A DNA stretch of 64,000 nucleotides from JABFRJ01 sp033812735. GTDB lineage: Bacteria; Pseudomonadota; Alphaproteobacteria; Rhizobiales; Hyphomicrobiaceae. The DNA lies in assembly GCA_033812735.1 (NCBI GenBank), contig JAPXTA010000002.1, positions 1 to 64,000 on the forward strand, given 5' to 3'. Positions 33,587-42,849 of this stretch are shown here, piece after piece; position 1 is the stretch's first letter; each line of letters opens with the position of its first letter. Position numbers and translations under genes: made by a program. The notes under the pieces were generated by a model that saw nothing but the letters and a program-made list of their open reading frames with translations, made no database searches and was not told the DNA's origin.

Positions 33587-34600
33587 TCAATGGCCCAAAT
33601 TGAATATCCGGCTTGGGCGGAATTCGCCTTGTTCGAGTTCGCCGAGGGCGAGGAGGCGGCCCTTGCACATCGCGTAGGCGGTTCCGTTCATGATCGGGGC
33701 GTCGCGACCGCGCATCAGGATCGCCTTGCCCTGGACGAGACGGCCGGCATCCGACGACGAGACGGTGATTTCGACGAGGTCGTCGAGGGCGGCTTCGACG
33801 GGTTCGAGAAGCTGTTTGGCTGCGGCCAGTTCTTCTGGTGTCTGGATGCGGGGCGGCGGCGGGGCATCGTCGTGCTCGCTCTCATCCCCGGCACGGGCGT
33901 CGCGCGGCGCATTGCAACCAGCCGCGTCACGCAATTCCTCGAGCGAGACCGAGCGCTCCTCGGTAAAGCCCGCGACACGGGTGCGGCGCAAATCCGTGAC
34001 ATGCCCGTAACAGCCGAGGAGGCGCCCTAGGTCGCGGGCGATCGCGCGCACATAGGTGCCGCGTCCGCATTCAGTCTCAAACGTGGTGGCGGTCACGGTG
34101 TCGCCGGGGGCGGCATCGTCGATGATCTGGAGCGAGTAGATTTCAACAGGGCGGGCTTCGAGCTTCACCTCTTCGCCGCTGCGGGCGAGGTCGTAGGCGC
34201 GTTCACCGGCGATCTTGATGGCCGAGAAGGCGGGCGGTGTTTGCATGATGTTGCCGACGAAGCGGGGCAGGAGGGCCTCGATCTCGGCACGGGTCGGGCG
34301 GATGTCGCTGGTTTTGACGCTCGAGCCTTCGGCGTCATCCGTCGTCGTCTCGACGCCCCAGAGGACGCGGAAGCGATAGGCCTTCTCGCCATCGACGGCG
34401 AAGGGCACGGTCTTGGTCGCCTCACCGAGCGCGATCGGGAGGATGCCGGTTGCCAGCGGATCTAGAGTGCCGGCATGGCCGGCTTTTTGGGCGTTGAAGG
34501 CGCGGCGAACGGCGGCGACTGCCTGCGTCGACGTTATTCCGGCGGGCTTGTCGAGCACCAGCCAGCCGTTGACGATGTTGCCCTTCTTGCGGCGCGTCAT
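33587..34600 (-). CDS. truB: tRNA pseudouridine(55) synthase
   Basis: Isomerises U55 in the T-loop of tRNAs. The catalytic motif GHAGTLDPLATG places the catalytic aspartate at residue 47, and KPAGITS precedes it. The 337-residue protein includes a C-terminal extension with a His/Pro-rich insertion (DDAPPPPRIQTP) before a PUA-like end. In many genomes truB sits between rbfA and rpsO, but neither is present here. Confidence 0.96.
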   Translation of the reverse strand: MTRRKKGNIVNGWLVLDKPAGITSTQAVAAVRRAFNAQKAGHAGTLDPLATGILPIALGEATKTVPFAVDGEKAYRFRVLWGVETTTDDAEGSSVKTSDIRPTRAEIEALLPRFVGNIMQTPPAFSAIKIAGERAYDLARSGEEVKLEARPVEIYSLQIIDDAAPGDTVTATTFETECGRGTYVRAIARDLGRLLGCYGHVTDLRRTRVAGFTEERSVSLEELRDAAGCNAPRDARAGDESEHDDAPPPPRIQTPEELAAAKQLLEPVEAALDDLVEITVSSSDAGRLVQGKAILMRGRDAPIMNGTAYAMCKGRLLALGELEQGEFRPSRIFNLGH

Positions 34601-34995
34601 ACCTGTGAACTTTCTCTGCTCTCGCGAGCGGTTACGAATACTGCGGGACTGCCGCGCCGGCGAAGCGCGACAAATGCCAATCGAAGATGGGCCACTCGAT
34701 GATGGAATGACGGATCGGATGAACGCGCCGACACCTTTATGCGCGTCGCGGATCGGGGTGCATTAATCGCGGCGGCGCCGGTTGGCAACCCCTGCGACGC
34801 CGGCACATTGGGGCGTGCGCGGACGAGTTGGCTACTAACGGCGTTTCTATCCCTGGGAAAAACACAGTGATCGGCTCGATAACTGTTTGACAACCAACCA
34901 TGTGCGCCTAAGGATCGCCAGCCGTTGGCATCCCCTCAGAGATGCCGCGCGCCGAGCCATGGGGCACGGCGCCCTCGAGGAGTTCATCGTCCATC
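34601..34995. other. Divergent intergenic region, truB / methyltransferase-ligase fusion
   Basis: A 395-bp region between divergent genes. Short open frames here show no family features or ribosome binding site. No repeat or hairpin of note was seen. Confidence 0.4.
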
Positions 34996-36969
34996 ATGGC
35001 GATTACTTCCAAGGCGAAACGGCTCAAACGTCCGTCCGCCCGCAGCTGTCTCGGCCCCGTAGCGGACCTCGAGCAGCATCTACCGGCCGAGTGGTGGCGC
35101 AAGCTTTTCAACGCACTCTATGTCAAGACCGACGGTGACGTGGTCGAGAATGCAGAGAACACGCGGCGCGAGGTCGATTTCATCGTCAAGGCGGCGGCCG
35201 TCACGCCTGCAAGCTCAATTCTCGATCTTTGCTGCGGGCAGGGGCGGCACGTGCTCGAACTGGCGCGGCGCGGCTTTAAGAACGTCATGGGCGTCGACAG
35301 GTCGCGCTACCTGATCCGGCTCGCCAAGAAGAGGGCGCAGACCGAGGGGCTGAGCGCGGTGTTCAAGGAAGGCGATGCGCGCAATCCGCGGCTGCCTGAG
35401 ATGAGTGTCGACTGCGTCGCCATCATGGGCAATTCGTTCGGATACTTTTCGAACAAGCAGGATGATGAAAAGGTGCTGACGGCAGTCGGCAAGATCTTGC
35501 GGCCAACCGGACAACTCGTGCTCGACATCACCGATGGCGCGCACATGCACGAGAACTACGACAAGCGCTCGTGGGAATGGATCGACGAGCATCATTTCGT
35601 CTGCCGCGAACGTTCGATCAGTTCGGATGGCGAGCGGCTGATCAGCCGCGAAGTGATCGTGCACGACGAGATGGGCGTGATCGCCGACCAATTCTATGCG
35701 GAGCGGCTCTACACGCGCGAGAGCATCACGAAGCTGTTGGAGAAGGTCGGCTTCCGCAACGTCCGACACCACGGCAACGTCGAGGCGCTATCGGACCGCG
35801 ACCAGGACCTCGGCATGATGGCGCGGCGCATTCTGCTGTCCGCCGATGCCCCGATCATTGCGCGCAAGCCAAAAGGCAAGACCCCGGTCATCGACGTCAC
35901 CGTGCTGATGGGCGATCCGCGCTTGCCGGATACCGTCAAACTCAACGGTAAGTTCAATCCGGAGGATCTCGAGACGGTGCGCCGGCTCAAGGACGCGCTC
36001 GCAGCGCTGCCCGCCTACAAATTCAACTATCTCGACAATCACGCGACGATGGAACGCGACCTGCTCGAGCTGAAAACCGATCTCGTTCTCAACCTGTGCG
36101 ACGAAGGCTTCAATAACGACCCGTTCAAGGAACTGCACGTTCCGGCGCTGCTGGAATTGCGCGGCATTCCCTATACAGGCGCGGGGCCGGCGGCTCTCGG
36201 GGCTTGCTACGACAAAGGTCTCGTGCGTGCCGTGGCGCAGTCGATCGACGTGCCGGTGCCGCTCGAAACATATGTCCGGGCGGGCGATCAGGGCGCGACG
36301 CTTCCGTCGGTGTTTCCGGCGTTGCTGAAGCCCAATTTCGGCGACAGTTCTGTCGGCATTACCAAAGATGCCGTGGTCAAGAACGAGCGGGCACTCATCG
36401 AATACCTCGACAAGCTCCGGACCTTCTTTCCGAAGCGGAACATGCCAGTGCTGGTGCAGGAGTATCTGACGGGTGCAGAGTACTCGGTACAGCTGATCGG
36501 CAATCCGGATCAGGGCCTCCGGGCCTTGCCCATCTTGGAAGTCGATTTTTCGAAGCTCGACGCGGGCCTGCCGAGGATCCTCGGGTATGAATCGAAGTGG
36601 GACCCCGAGAGCCCTTACTGGACGCAGATCAAGTATCACGAGGCGTCATTGCCCGAGCACATGCAGCAGCAGTTGATCGAACATTCGGCGCGACTGTTCG
36701 AGCGTTTGGCGTGCCGCGACTATGCCCGCTTCGACTTCCGCGCCGATGCCAAAGGCGAAGTCAAACTGCTCGAAGTCAATCCGAACCCGGGGTGGTGCTG
36801 GGATGGCAAGATGAACCTGATGGCGGGGTTCCAGGGCATGCGGTACTCGGAGCTGCTCGGGCAGATTTTGCAGGCGGCAGTGGAGCGGTCCGGCGTTCTC
36901 GCGCGGGTCGCGGCGCGGCAGGGGAATGGTGCGACGGCCAATGGCAACGGGCACGTGGCGGCTGGGTGA
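34996..36969 (+). CDS. SAM-dependent methyltransferase / ATP-grasp (D-Ala-D-Ala ligase-like) fusion
   Basis: A 657-residue two-domain protein. Residues about 30-290 form a class I methyltransferase: motif I SILDLCCGQGRH (about 74-85), GVDRSRYLI for motif II, and DCVAIMGNSFGYF for motif IV. Residues about 310-640 form an ATP-grasp carboxylate-amine ligase related to D-Ala-D-Ala ligases, with LLKPNFGDSSVGI, QEYLTGAEYSVQLIG and the Mg-binding LLEVNPNPGW. The fusion suggests one pathway in which an acid is ligated to an amine and methylated, but no substrate can be named. ATG 34996 excludes an 18-residue leader. No other genes of the pathway are adjacent. Confidence 0.85.
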   Translation: MAITSKAKRLKRPSARSCLGPVADLEQHLPAEWWRKLFNALYVKTDGDVVENAENTRREVDFIVKAAAVTPASSILDLCCGQGRHVLELARRGFKNVMGVDRSRYLIRLAKKRAQTEGLSAVFKEGDARNPRLPEMSVDCVAIMGNSFGYFSNKQDDEKVLTAVGKILRPTGQLVLDITDGAHMHENYDKRSWEWIDEHHFVCRERSISSDGERLISREVIVHDEMGVIADQFYAERLYTRESITKLLEKVGFRNVRHHGNVEALSDRDQDLGMMARRILLSADAPIIARKPKGKTPVIDVTVLMGDPRLPDTVKLNGKFNPEDLETVRRLKDALAALPAYKFNYLDNHATMERDLLELKTDLVLNLCDEGFNNDPFKELHVPALLELRGIPYTGAGPAALGACYDKGLVRAVAQSIDVPVPLETYVRAGDQGATLPSVFPALLKPNFGDSSVGITKDAVVKNERALIEYLDKLRTFFPKRNMPVLVQEYLTGAEYSVQLIGNPDQGLRALPILEVDFSKLDAGLPRILGYESKWDPESPYWTQIKYHEASLPEHMQQQLIEHSARLFERLACRDYARFDFRADAKGEVKLLEVNPNPGWCWDGKMNLMAGFQGMRYSELLGQILQAAVERSGVLARVAARQGNGATANGNGHVAAG

Positions 36970-36975
36970 GTATCA

Positions 36976-37317
36976 TCATTTCCACAGGAAGCCTGCTGCG
37001 ATCAGGCCGGCGCCGCCAGCGAGGCTGACGAGCGAGGCGATCCACATGACTTGCGCAATGAAATGGCGAGCGGCGATGCCGCCGGCCGTTTTAGCGCGAG
37101 CGATGTTCGAGCTCTCCGATGTTATCCGATCGACCTTACTTTTGATGTCCTCGGGGACGTCGGGGATCTTTCGATTGATAGCGCCTTGAAAGGCTGCGCC
37201 AATGGCTGCGCCTTTAAGATCGATGGCGTGGCGCGACGACCAGCGCCAGCACCAAACGCCGATTAGGAACAGCACGACACCGGCGGCGAGCAGATACGGG
37301 TGAGGGATGGTCGGCAT
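36976..37317 (-). CDS. Small two-TM membrane protein, unknown
   Basis: A 113-residue protein with an N-terminal membrane segment (LLAAGVVLFLIGVWCW), a central basic helical loop (INRKIPDVPEDIKSKVDRI) and a second segment near the C-terminus (IASLVSLAGGAGLIAAGFLW). No family was recognised. It converges with the fusion gene, leaving only six bases between stops. Confidence 0.6.
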   Translation of the reverse strand: MPTIPHPYLLAAGVVLFLIGVWCWRWSSRHAIDLKGAAIGAAFQGAINRKIPDVPEDIKSKVDRITSESSNIARAKTAGGIAARHFIAQVMWIASLVSLAGGAGLIAAGFLWK

Positions 37318-37341
37318 GGCTGCTTCTCCATCAGAGACGAC

Positions 37342-37370
37342 GAAGGCCGTGGGCGATGCCCACGGCCTTC
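37342..37370 (-). terminator. Terminator hairpin after the PmtA-like gene
   Basis: GAAGGCCGTGGGC pairs perfectly with GCCCACGGCCTTC over 13 bp with a 3-nt loop. It lies just past the methyltransferase stop on the minus strand and before the small membrane-protein gene. Confidence 0.75.
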
Positions 37371-37393
37371 GATCAGATCATAGGGCGATCGGC

Positions 37394-38101
37394 TCAGACA
37401 GATTTCTTGAACCGGACCAGCGTGAAGATGCCGAACGGACGGAGCGCGACCTTCTCGACGAGCTTCAGCTCGGGGCAGATCATCACGCGCTCGACGTCGA
37501 ACACAGGGTGCCAGCCGAGTTTGTCGCCGAACGGAGCCATGCGGCGCTCGACCCAGCCGCGGACGCCGTCGTCGGTCGAGAAGTGATTGACGAGCACGAC
37601 CTGGCCGCCCGGTTTGCAGACACGTGCGAGTTCTCGCATCACCTTGTCTGGGTCGGGCACGACCGTCATCACGTACATGGCGACGACCGTGTCGAAGGAG
37701 GCGTCGGCAAACGTCAGCTCGCCGGCGTCCATTTCGTAGAGGCCCTTGACGTTCGTCAGTTCCTCTTCGACGACGCGCTCGCGCGCCTTCTCGAGCATCT
37801 CGTGCGAGAGATCGATGCCGACGATTTCGAGGCTCTTCTTGTATTCGGGCAGGGACAGGCCGGTGCCGACGCCGACTTCAAGGACTTTGCCCTCGGACTT
37901 GTTGATCACTTCGACGGTGTGCTTGCGGCCTTCGTCGGAGACTTTGCCGAAGGTGTGGTCATAGACCGGCGCCCAACGGCGGTAAGCGGTCTTGACGGAA
38001 TCTGAGTCCAACTGCGCCGAGGGCTTCGACGACGGCTTGGATGCAAGGCGCTTTAAAAATTTGCGCGGATCGCGATCTGGCGAACGCAACGTCGAGGCCA
38101 T
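37394..38101 (-). CDS. pmtA: Phosphatidylethanolamine N-methyltransferase-like (Rhodobacter type)
   Basis: A 235-residue SAM-dependent methyltransferase. AYRRWAPVYDHTFGKV is close to the N-terminal signature of Rhodobacter-type PmtA. Motif I is VLEVGVGTGLSLP, followed by IVGIDLSHEML and MYVMTVVPDP. PmtA makes phosphatidylcholine from phosphatidylethanolamine; the assignment is by family resemblance. The first 30 residues are basic and disordered. It may be transcribed with the upstream mnmA gene (six bases between them). Confidence 0.82.
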   Translation of the reverse strand: MASTLRSPDRDPRKFLKRLASKPSSKPSAQLDSDSVKTAYRRWAPVYDHTFGKVSDEGRKHTVEVINKSEGKVLEVGVGTGLSLPEYKKSLEIVGIDLSHEMLEKARERVVEEELTNVKGLYEMDAGELTFADASFDTVVAMYVMTVVPDPDKVMRELARVCKPGGQVVLVNHFSTDDGVRGWVERRMAPFGDKLGWHPVFDVERVMICPELKLVEKVALRPFGIFTLVRFKKSV

Positions 38102-38107
38102 CTGCAG

Positions 38108-39397
38108 TTACTCCCTCTCGGTGGCTTTGACCGCGGCCGGCGAAGACATCGGGCGGCTAAGTCGGGTGGCATGCGAATGCGGATTTTTGGTGGTTGCCGT
38201 CGTATCGGTGCGGGTCAACGCCTTGGCGATGATGCCGCCGCCGAGGACGCGCGCCTCGTTGCCGACGGCGTCATAGAAGACGCAGGCTTGGCCGGGCGCA
38301 ATGCCTGGCTCGGGAACGTGCAGAAGAATGCGTGGCTGGCCGTTCTCGCCATAGACGAGGGTTGCCGGCTGAAGGGCCTGGGTCGAGCGGACACGCACAT
38401 AGAGATCGAGGCCGGCGCCGGCAGATGCTTCTTCCAACGTGCCATGGCCGAGCCAGTTCAACTGGCGCAGTGACAGCGACTGGACTTCGAGAGCGCTGCG
38501 CGGACCGACGATAACCTCGGCGCGGCCGGCATCGATGCGAACGACATACAGCGGCTCGCCCGCCGCAATGCCGAGCCCCTTGCGCTGGCCGACTGTGAAA
38601 TTGAGAATGCCCTGGTGGCGGCCGAGCAGACGGCCGTCGACATGGACAATGTCACCGGGTGTGCCGGCGCCGGGGCGCAGCTTCTCGATCACCTGGCTGT
38701 AGCGGCCACTCGGCACGAAACAGATGTCTTGGCTATCGGGCTTATCGGCGACGGCGATGCCGAAGTCGCGGGCGAGCGCGCGCACTTCGGGCTTGGTGAG
38801 GCCGCCGAGCGGGAACACCAGCTGAGCGAGTTGTTCGCGTGTCGTGCCATAGAGGAAGTAGCTCTGGTCACGGTCGGCGTCGCGCGCGCGGCAGAGTGAG
38901 GGGACGCCGTCAATATCGAGGCGACGAATGTAGTGGCCTGTGGCGAGCACGTCGGCACCGAGGTCGCGGGCCGTCTCGAGGAGGTCCGCGAACTTGATCT
39001 GGCTGTTGCACGTCGCGCAAGGCAAGGGCGTCTCGCCCTTCAGGTAGCTGTCGGCAAAGGCGTCGATGACGCGCTCGCGGAAGCGCTGTTCGTAGTCGAG
39101 GACGTAGTGAGGGATGCCGATGCGCTGGGCGACGCTGCGAGCGTCATGGATGTCCTGGCCGGCGCAGCAACTACCCTTCTTGCCGACGGCTTGGCCGTGA
39201 TCATAGAGCTGAAGCGTGACGCCGATGACTTTGTAGCCGAGCCGGTTCAACAGGGCCGCAACAACGGAGCTGTCAACGCCGCCAGACATGGCAACGACAA
39301 CAGTCGAGCCGGGTGCCGGTAGCCCGCCGATGTCTTGCCAATCGACGAGCGAGGCGGTTGCATCCGCTCCGGCGCTGGCTGTCGGCTTGGCATCCAT
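38108..39397 (-). CDS. mnmA: tRNA-specific 2-thiouridylase
   Basis: Thiolates U34 of tRNA Lys, Gln and Glu. The ATP pyrophosphatase P-loop SGGVDSS lies at residues 38-44. A catalytic cysteine is in PLPCATCNSQIKF, GHYIRR follows, and the sulfur-relay cysteine is in the KPDSQDICFVPSG segment. The 429-residue protein ends with a variable tail past VLGGGII. ATG 39397 was chosen because the frame upstream of it is not conserved-looking. Confidence 0.96.
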   Translation of the reverse strand: MDAKPTASAGADATASLVDWQDIGGLPAPGSTVVVAMSGGVDSSVVAALLNRLGYKVIGVTLQLYDHGQAVGKKGSCCAGQDIHDARSVAQRIGIPHYVLDYEQRFRERVIDAFADSYLKGETPLPCATCNSQIKFADLLETARDLGADVLATGHYIRRLDIDGVPSLCRARDADRDQSYFLYGTTREQLAQLVFPLGGLTKPEVRALARDFGIAVADKPDSQDICFVPSGRYSQVIEKLRPGAGTPGDIVHVDGRLLGRHQGILNFTVGQRKGLGIAAGEPLYVVRIDAGRAEVIVGPRSALEVQSLSLRQLNWLGHGTLEEASAGAGLDLYVRVRSTQALQPATLVYGENGQPRILLHVPEPGIAPGQACVFYDAVGNEARVLGGGIIAKALTRTDTTATTKNPHSHATRLSRPMSSPAAVKATERE

Positions 39398-39883
39398 CAG
39401 CGGTGACACTCGATCTATCCTGTGCCGCTGCTTCACGGATGGCCTTGCGGGGCCAATTGGGCGGCGAACACGCTCATTCTCACTTTGCCGTCTACTCGTG
39501 CCGCCGTGAATGGCTCATGAACCATCAAAAGCGCCATCGGAGCTCATTTACCGTGCGGGTGGCCGGAGGGATAGAACCCAAACGGTGCAACTGCAAGATG
39601 CCTCGATGACAAATTTTGCGATTTGCGGCCGCAACTTAAGTAAATCCGGCGCGGTGTTTGCATATTTCCAGCTGGTGATTGCGCCGATGTAGCCATGACA
39701 TTCGAGCAAGGCGGCATTGCAGTACCGGGAAGGGCCGACATCGTTTCGTCACGATACGACTGTTAACCATTCTCGCAACAGTGATCGATCCGATCGGTGG
39801 CATGGCGTTTACTATGCCACTTAGGTCGATCTTAATGGTGTTCAGGTACGTTGAGCCAGGGTCAAGAGTGTGTATCGAGTATC
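39398..39883. other. Intergenic region upstream of sciP with a CtrA-type site
   Basis: About 486 bp with no supportable gene, between divergent mnmA and sciP. It contains a TTAACCAT at 39773-39780 (see separate entry) and is A/T-richer on its right side. No other structure was seen. Confidence 0.5.
39773..39780 (+). promoter_or_regulatory. CtrA-like half-site TTAACCAT upstream of sciP
   Basis: TTAACCAT is the conserved half-site form reported for CtrA-bound promoters in alphaproteobacteria. It lies about 104 bp upstream of the SciP gene, which is regulated with CtrA in Caulobacter. A second TTAA in N7 spacing was not found, so this is tentative. Confidence 0.4.
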
Positions 39884-40162
39884 ATGACCGAACAACAGTT
39901 TAGAGCGCGCGCGCGCTTCGTCATTGGGCCGGACGGTAGTCCGCTTACAATTGCGGATCTGCCGCCAAAAGACACCAAACGCTGGGTCATCCGGCGCAAG
40001 GCCGAAGTGGTTGCTGCGGTTCGCGGCGGCCTGCTTAGCCTCGAGGAAGCGTGTGACCGTTACAAGTTGACGGTCGACGAGTTCCTGTCGTGGCAACGGT
40101 CGATCGATCGGCACGGCTTGCCGGGGCTGCGCGCGACGCGGATCCAGGATTACCGTAGCTAA
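39884..40162 (+). CDS. sciP: SciP-type small CtrA inhibitory protein (DUF1153)
   Basis: A 92-residue DUF1153 protein with an HTH-like core: RWVIRRKAEVVAAVRGGLLSLEEACDRYKLTVDEFLSWQRSIDRHG. Caulobacter SciP contacts CtrA-dependent promoters and blocks CtrA activation. Proximity to ctrA (about 2 kb away) supports the same role here. ATG 39884 begins the conserved part; the longer frame lacks support. Confidence 0.92.
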   Translation: MTEQQFRARARFVIGPDGSPLTIADLPPKDTKRWVIRRKAEVVAAVRGGLLSLEEACDRYKLTVDEFLSWQRSIDRHGLPGLRATRIQDYRS

Positions 40163-40336
40163 CGGTCACGCTGCAGGCTAGCGGCACTGCCTTCAGGGTG
40201 GTAGCGCGTGCTTGCCGGTGGATGGCGGTTTTGCGGCGTCAGCCTCTGCGGCCGGCGCCGTTTCTTTTCGGCGACCGCGTTTTGGCAGGCAGCGCGCGGC
40301 GAGGGCCAGCCCCAGCGTGCGCAGGGCGCCGCCGAT

Positions 40337-41014
40337 TTACGGCTTTTTCTTCGCAGTCTTTTTCTTTGGCGGCGGTGCCGGCGGCGGCGGCGGTGGTGGT
40401 GGTCTTACGACCTGAGATTGGCAACCCTGGCGCCCTTGTGCCCAGGTAACGACATCCTTCTCCATCGCGGCTGCGAGATCGGCAGGTAGCTTGCCGATCT
40501 GCATCGTGACGCGGGTGCGCGCTTCGGCTTCGGCGCTTAAAGCAATGCGGAAGGCGCGTGTGCCCCGCGGATTTGGCGCCTGGCCGGTGGTGTCACGTTC
40601 ATGGATAGTAATATCGACGTCGCGCTTCTCGGCTGGCGACGGGACGTCGGCGTGAAAGATGTGGGTCGCTTTGAGGGGCGCGCCGGGACCGAACCAGCAA
40701 GTGAGCGCACCTTTGGCGATCAGGTCGTAGACGGCGATGGTGGTGCCGTCGACGGTCGGGGTGCTGCCGCTCGGGGTTAAAGCGCCGGTTGCCGCGCTAT
40801 TTTGCGGTGTATCTGGTGGTGGCGGCGGTGGGGTGATGTTTGAACCGGTTGCGAGCGGCGGCAAGGTCAACGACGCACCGCAGCCCGTCAGTAAGACGCA
40901 AGCGACTACGGCTCCCGCAAAGGCCGGCAGCCTCTTTCGACAGTCGACGCTGGCCGTCTGCACGAGCAGGTGATTGGCTCCCCACGCTATCTGCCTGATC
41001 GCCACCACGCCCAA
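40337..41014 (-). CDS. Proline-rich lipoprotein, unknown function
   Basis: A 225-residue protein with a lipobox (LLTGC, Cys at position 45 from the first ATG). GTG at about 40963 gives a more normal-length leader (Cys28) and may be the true start. The mature part has a Pro tract (TPPPPPPDTP), a mixed domain (VYDLIAKGALTCWFG and VTMQIGKLPADLA), and a Pro/Lys-rich tail ending KKKTAKKKP. It is probably anchored in the outer or inner membrane. No family was recognised. The location between sciP and fliJ may hint at an envelope or flagellar role, but this is a guess. Confidence 0.65.
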   Translation of the reverse strand: MGVVAIRQIAWGANHLLVQTASVDCRKRLPAFAGAVVACVLLTGCGASLTLPPLATGSNITPPPPPPDTPQNSAATGALTPSGSTPTVDGTTIAVYDLIAKGALTCWFGPGAPLKATHIFHADVPSPAEKRDVDITIHERDTTGQAPNPRGTRAFRIALSAEAEARTRVTMQIGKLPADLAAAMEKDVVTWAQGRQGCQSQVVRPPPPPPPPAPPPKKKTAKKKP

Positions 41015-41121
41015 AGCGTTTGTGGTGTCCGATCAACGAGTGGATCAGGCATTACCAGCGTGACGGCTTGCTGTCGAACCGTATAGCTCAATCCTCCACA
41101 ATGGTGGATTGCTCACTGCAC

Positions 41122-41508
41122 TCAAGGTGTTGCGAGTGAAGCGCTGCCACGATCCTGCTTGTGGCGCGGCGACCGTTCGGCGTCGCGCGGCTCCACGGCC
41201 TCGATGCGGCGTAGCTCTTCGAGCGCGGCATCATGGTCCTGACGGGCAAGATCCAGCTTGGCGCGCAAATCCTCAACCGAGGTCACGAGGTTGTCGCGCC
41301 GCTGGACGACCGCTTTGGCAAAGGTAGAGTAGGCGAAGTGGGCAGGATCCTTGATCCCCGTCCGATCTTCCTCGGCGGCAATCTGGCGGGCCAAATCGGC
41401 TGCCATGCCCTCGAAGTCACGGATCATCGCCTCGAGGTCTTCCGCCTTGCGCGCCTTCTCGGCAACTTCGAAGCGCTTGGCTCGCAGACCTGAATCGCGA
41501 GATTTCAT
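41122..41508 (-). CDS. fliJ: Flagellar export protein FliJ
   Basis: A 128-residue all-helical, charged protein beginning MKSRDSGLRAKRFEVAEKARKAEDLEAMIRDFEGM, typical of alphaproteobacterial FliJ. FliJ couples the FliI ATPase ring to the FlhA export gate in the flagellar type III system. No fliI lies beside it. ATG 41508 follows AGGGTA; longer upstream frames were dropped. Divergent from ctrA, as found in related genomes. Confidence 0.85.
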   Translation of the reverse strand: MKSRDSGLRAKRFEVAEKARKAEDLEAMIRDFEGMAADLARQIAAEEDRTGIKDPAHFAYSTFAKAVVQRRDNLVTSVEDLRAKLDLARQDHDAALEELRRIEAVEPRDAERSPRHKQDRGSASLATP

Positions 41509-42125
41509 GATGGATACCCTCACACACTCGATACTAGCAGAACGCAGTAACTCAACTTCCATGCCAATGTCGCGTCGTCGCCGTTTGACGGTCTGGGCTT
41601 CCCTCTCCGTAGACCATGAGCATACGGACAGAGCCATCGCAACACGGTCAAGGTACCATTAAGCGTTTAAGTTGCGGTAAAGCAACGCATTCATGCGCAT
41701 AACGATTCGCGTGACGCGCATAGGCGGCGCAGGGAATTTTTCCGCTTTCGATGCGCCGGGCAAATCAGTTAACGCTGTTTGGGTCGGCAGTCAGGGGACC
41801 TGCCGTCACGGGGACCGGCTTCTTGCCGCCAAGGGTTCGGCGTTTGTGCCGGTAACCTTGGCAGGCACCCGAAACCGAAATCCACTGACAGCGCGCTACC
41901 AGCGCTTTGCGGCAATCGCAAGGCAACGGTCATGGATTCAGAGGTGACGAACCGCCCAAACTGGTAAGCGAAAGTTTCGACATTCGTCAGTAGGGCAATG
42001 GAAAATTAGGTTTTGTTAACTTCTAGCGATTAACGTCTTGCAAACGGGTCGAGCAGTGAGGCTGTACGCGTTCTCTTCCGAAACAGGGGCTACCGGCATG
42101 GACTGCCGGAGAAGAGAGGAATGAC
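41509..42125. other. fliJ-ctrA divergent control region
   Basis: About 617 bp without a supported gene, holding the ctrA promoters. It contains a GATTC at 41935-41939 (CcrM-type GANTC methylation site). TTAA elements at 42016 and 42030 are spaced 10 bp apart rather than the 7 bp typical of a CtrA box. An 84-codon frame at 41693-41947 has no recognisable features. Confidence 0.5.
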
Positions 42126-42824
42126 ATGCGGGTTCTTCTGATCGAGGATGATAGCGCGACGGCGCAGAGCATCGAGCTGATGTTGCAGTCTGAAGGCTTC
42201 AACATCTATACGACCGATCTTGGCGAAGAGGGCGTCGATCTCGGTAAGCTCTATGATTATGATATCATATTGCTGGACCTCAATCTTCCCGATATGAGCG
42301 GGTACGAGGTTCTGAAAACGCTGCGCGTCTCGAAGGTGCAGACCCCGATCCTGATCTTGTCCGGCCTCGCAGGCATCGAGGACAAGGTTCGTGGTCTTGG
42401 CTTCGGCGCCGACGATTACATGACCAAGCCGTTCCACAAGGACGAGCTCGTGGCCCGCATCCACGCCATCGTCCGCCGCTCGAAGGGACATGCCCAGTCC
42501 GTGATCGAAACCGGCGACCTCCGCGTCAATCTCGACACGAAGACCGTAGAAGTGCACGGTCAGCGCGTGCATTTGACTGGTAAGGAATACCAGATGCTGG
42601 AGCTGCTCTCGCTTCGCAAGGGCACCACGCTGACCAAGGAAATGTTCCTGAACCACCTCTATGGCGGTATGGACGAACCCGAGTTGAAGATCATCGACGT
42701 GTTCATCTGCAAGCTGCGCAAGAAGCTGCAGGCCGCGACCGGTGGCAAGCACTACATCGAGACTGTCTGGGGCCGCGGCTACGTTCTGCGCGATCCGGGC
42801 GATGAAGGTAACGTGGCGGCCTGA
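42126..42824 (+). CDS. ctrA: Cell-cycle response regulator CtrA
   Basis: An OmpR-type response regulator and essential cell-cycle master regulator in many alphaproteobacteria. MRVLLIEDDSATAQSIELMLQSEGF matches the CtrA N-terminus closely. Phospho-acceptor Asp51 is in IILLDLNLPD, and KPFHKDELVARI carries the conserved Lys. The winged HTH (HLTGKEYQMLELLSLRKGTTLTKEMFLNHLYGGMDEPELKIIDVFICKLRKK) is nearly canonical. The 232-residue length is typical. GAGAGGA sits just upstream of ATG 42126. Confidence 0.97.
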   Translation: MRVLLIEDDSATAQSIELMLQSEGFNIYTTDLGEEGVDLGKLYDYDIILLDLNLPDMSGYEVLKTLRVSKVQTPILILSGLAGIEDKVRGLGFGADDYMTKPFHKDELVARIHAIVRRSKGHAQSVIETGDLRVNLDTKTVEVHGQRVHLTGKEYQMLELLSLRKGTTLTKEMFLNHLYGGMDEPELKIIDVFICKLRKKLQAATGGKHYIETVWGRGYVLRDPGDEGNVAA

Positions 42825-42849
42825 CGCTTTCGGTGCCATTTCGACGTTC

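Noticed and set aside
40198..40449. Plus-strand frames opposite the proline-rich lipoprotein tail
   Set aside because: They are the complement of the Pro/Lys-coding tracts; the lipobox and domain are on the minus strand.
41640..41680. TTAA-N4-TTAA at about 41659
   Set aside because: Spacing does not fit a CtrA site and A/T tetramers are expected by chance.
41693..41947. 84-codon open frame between fliJ and ctrA
   Set aside because: No ribosome binding site, no protein features, and it lies in an expected promoter region.
42016..42034. TTAA-N10-TTAA upstream of ctrA as a CtrA autoregulatory box
   Set aside because: The characterised CtrA box uses a 7-bp gap between TTAA elements; with 10 bp it is only recorded as a variant observation.
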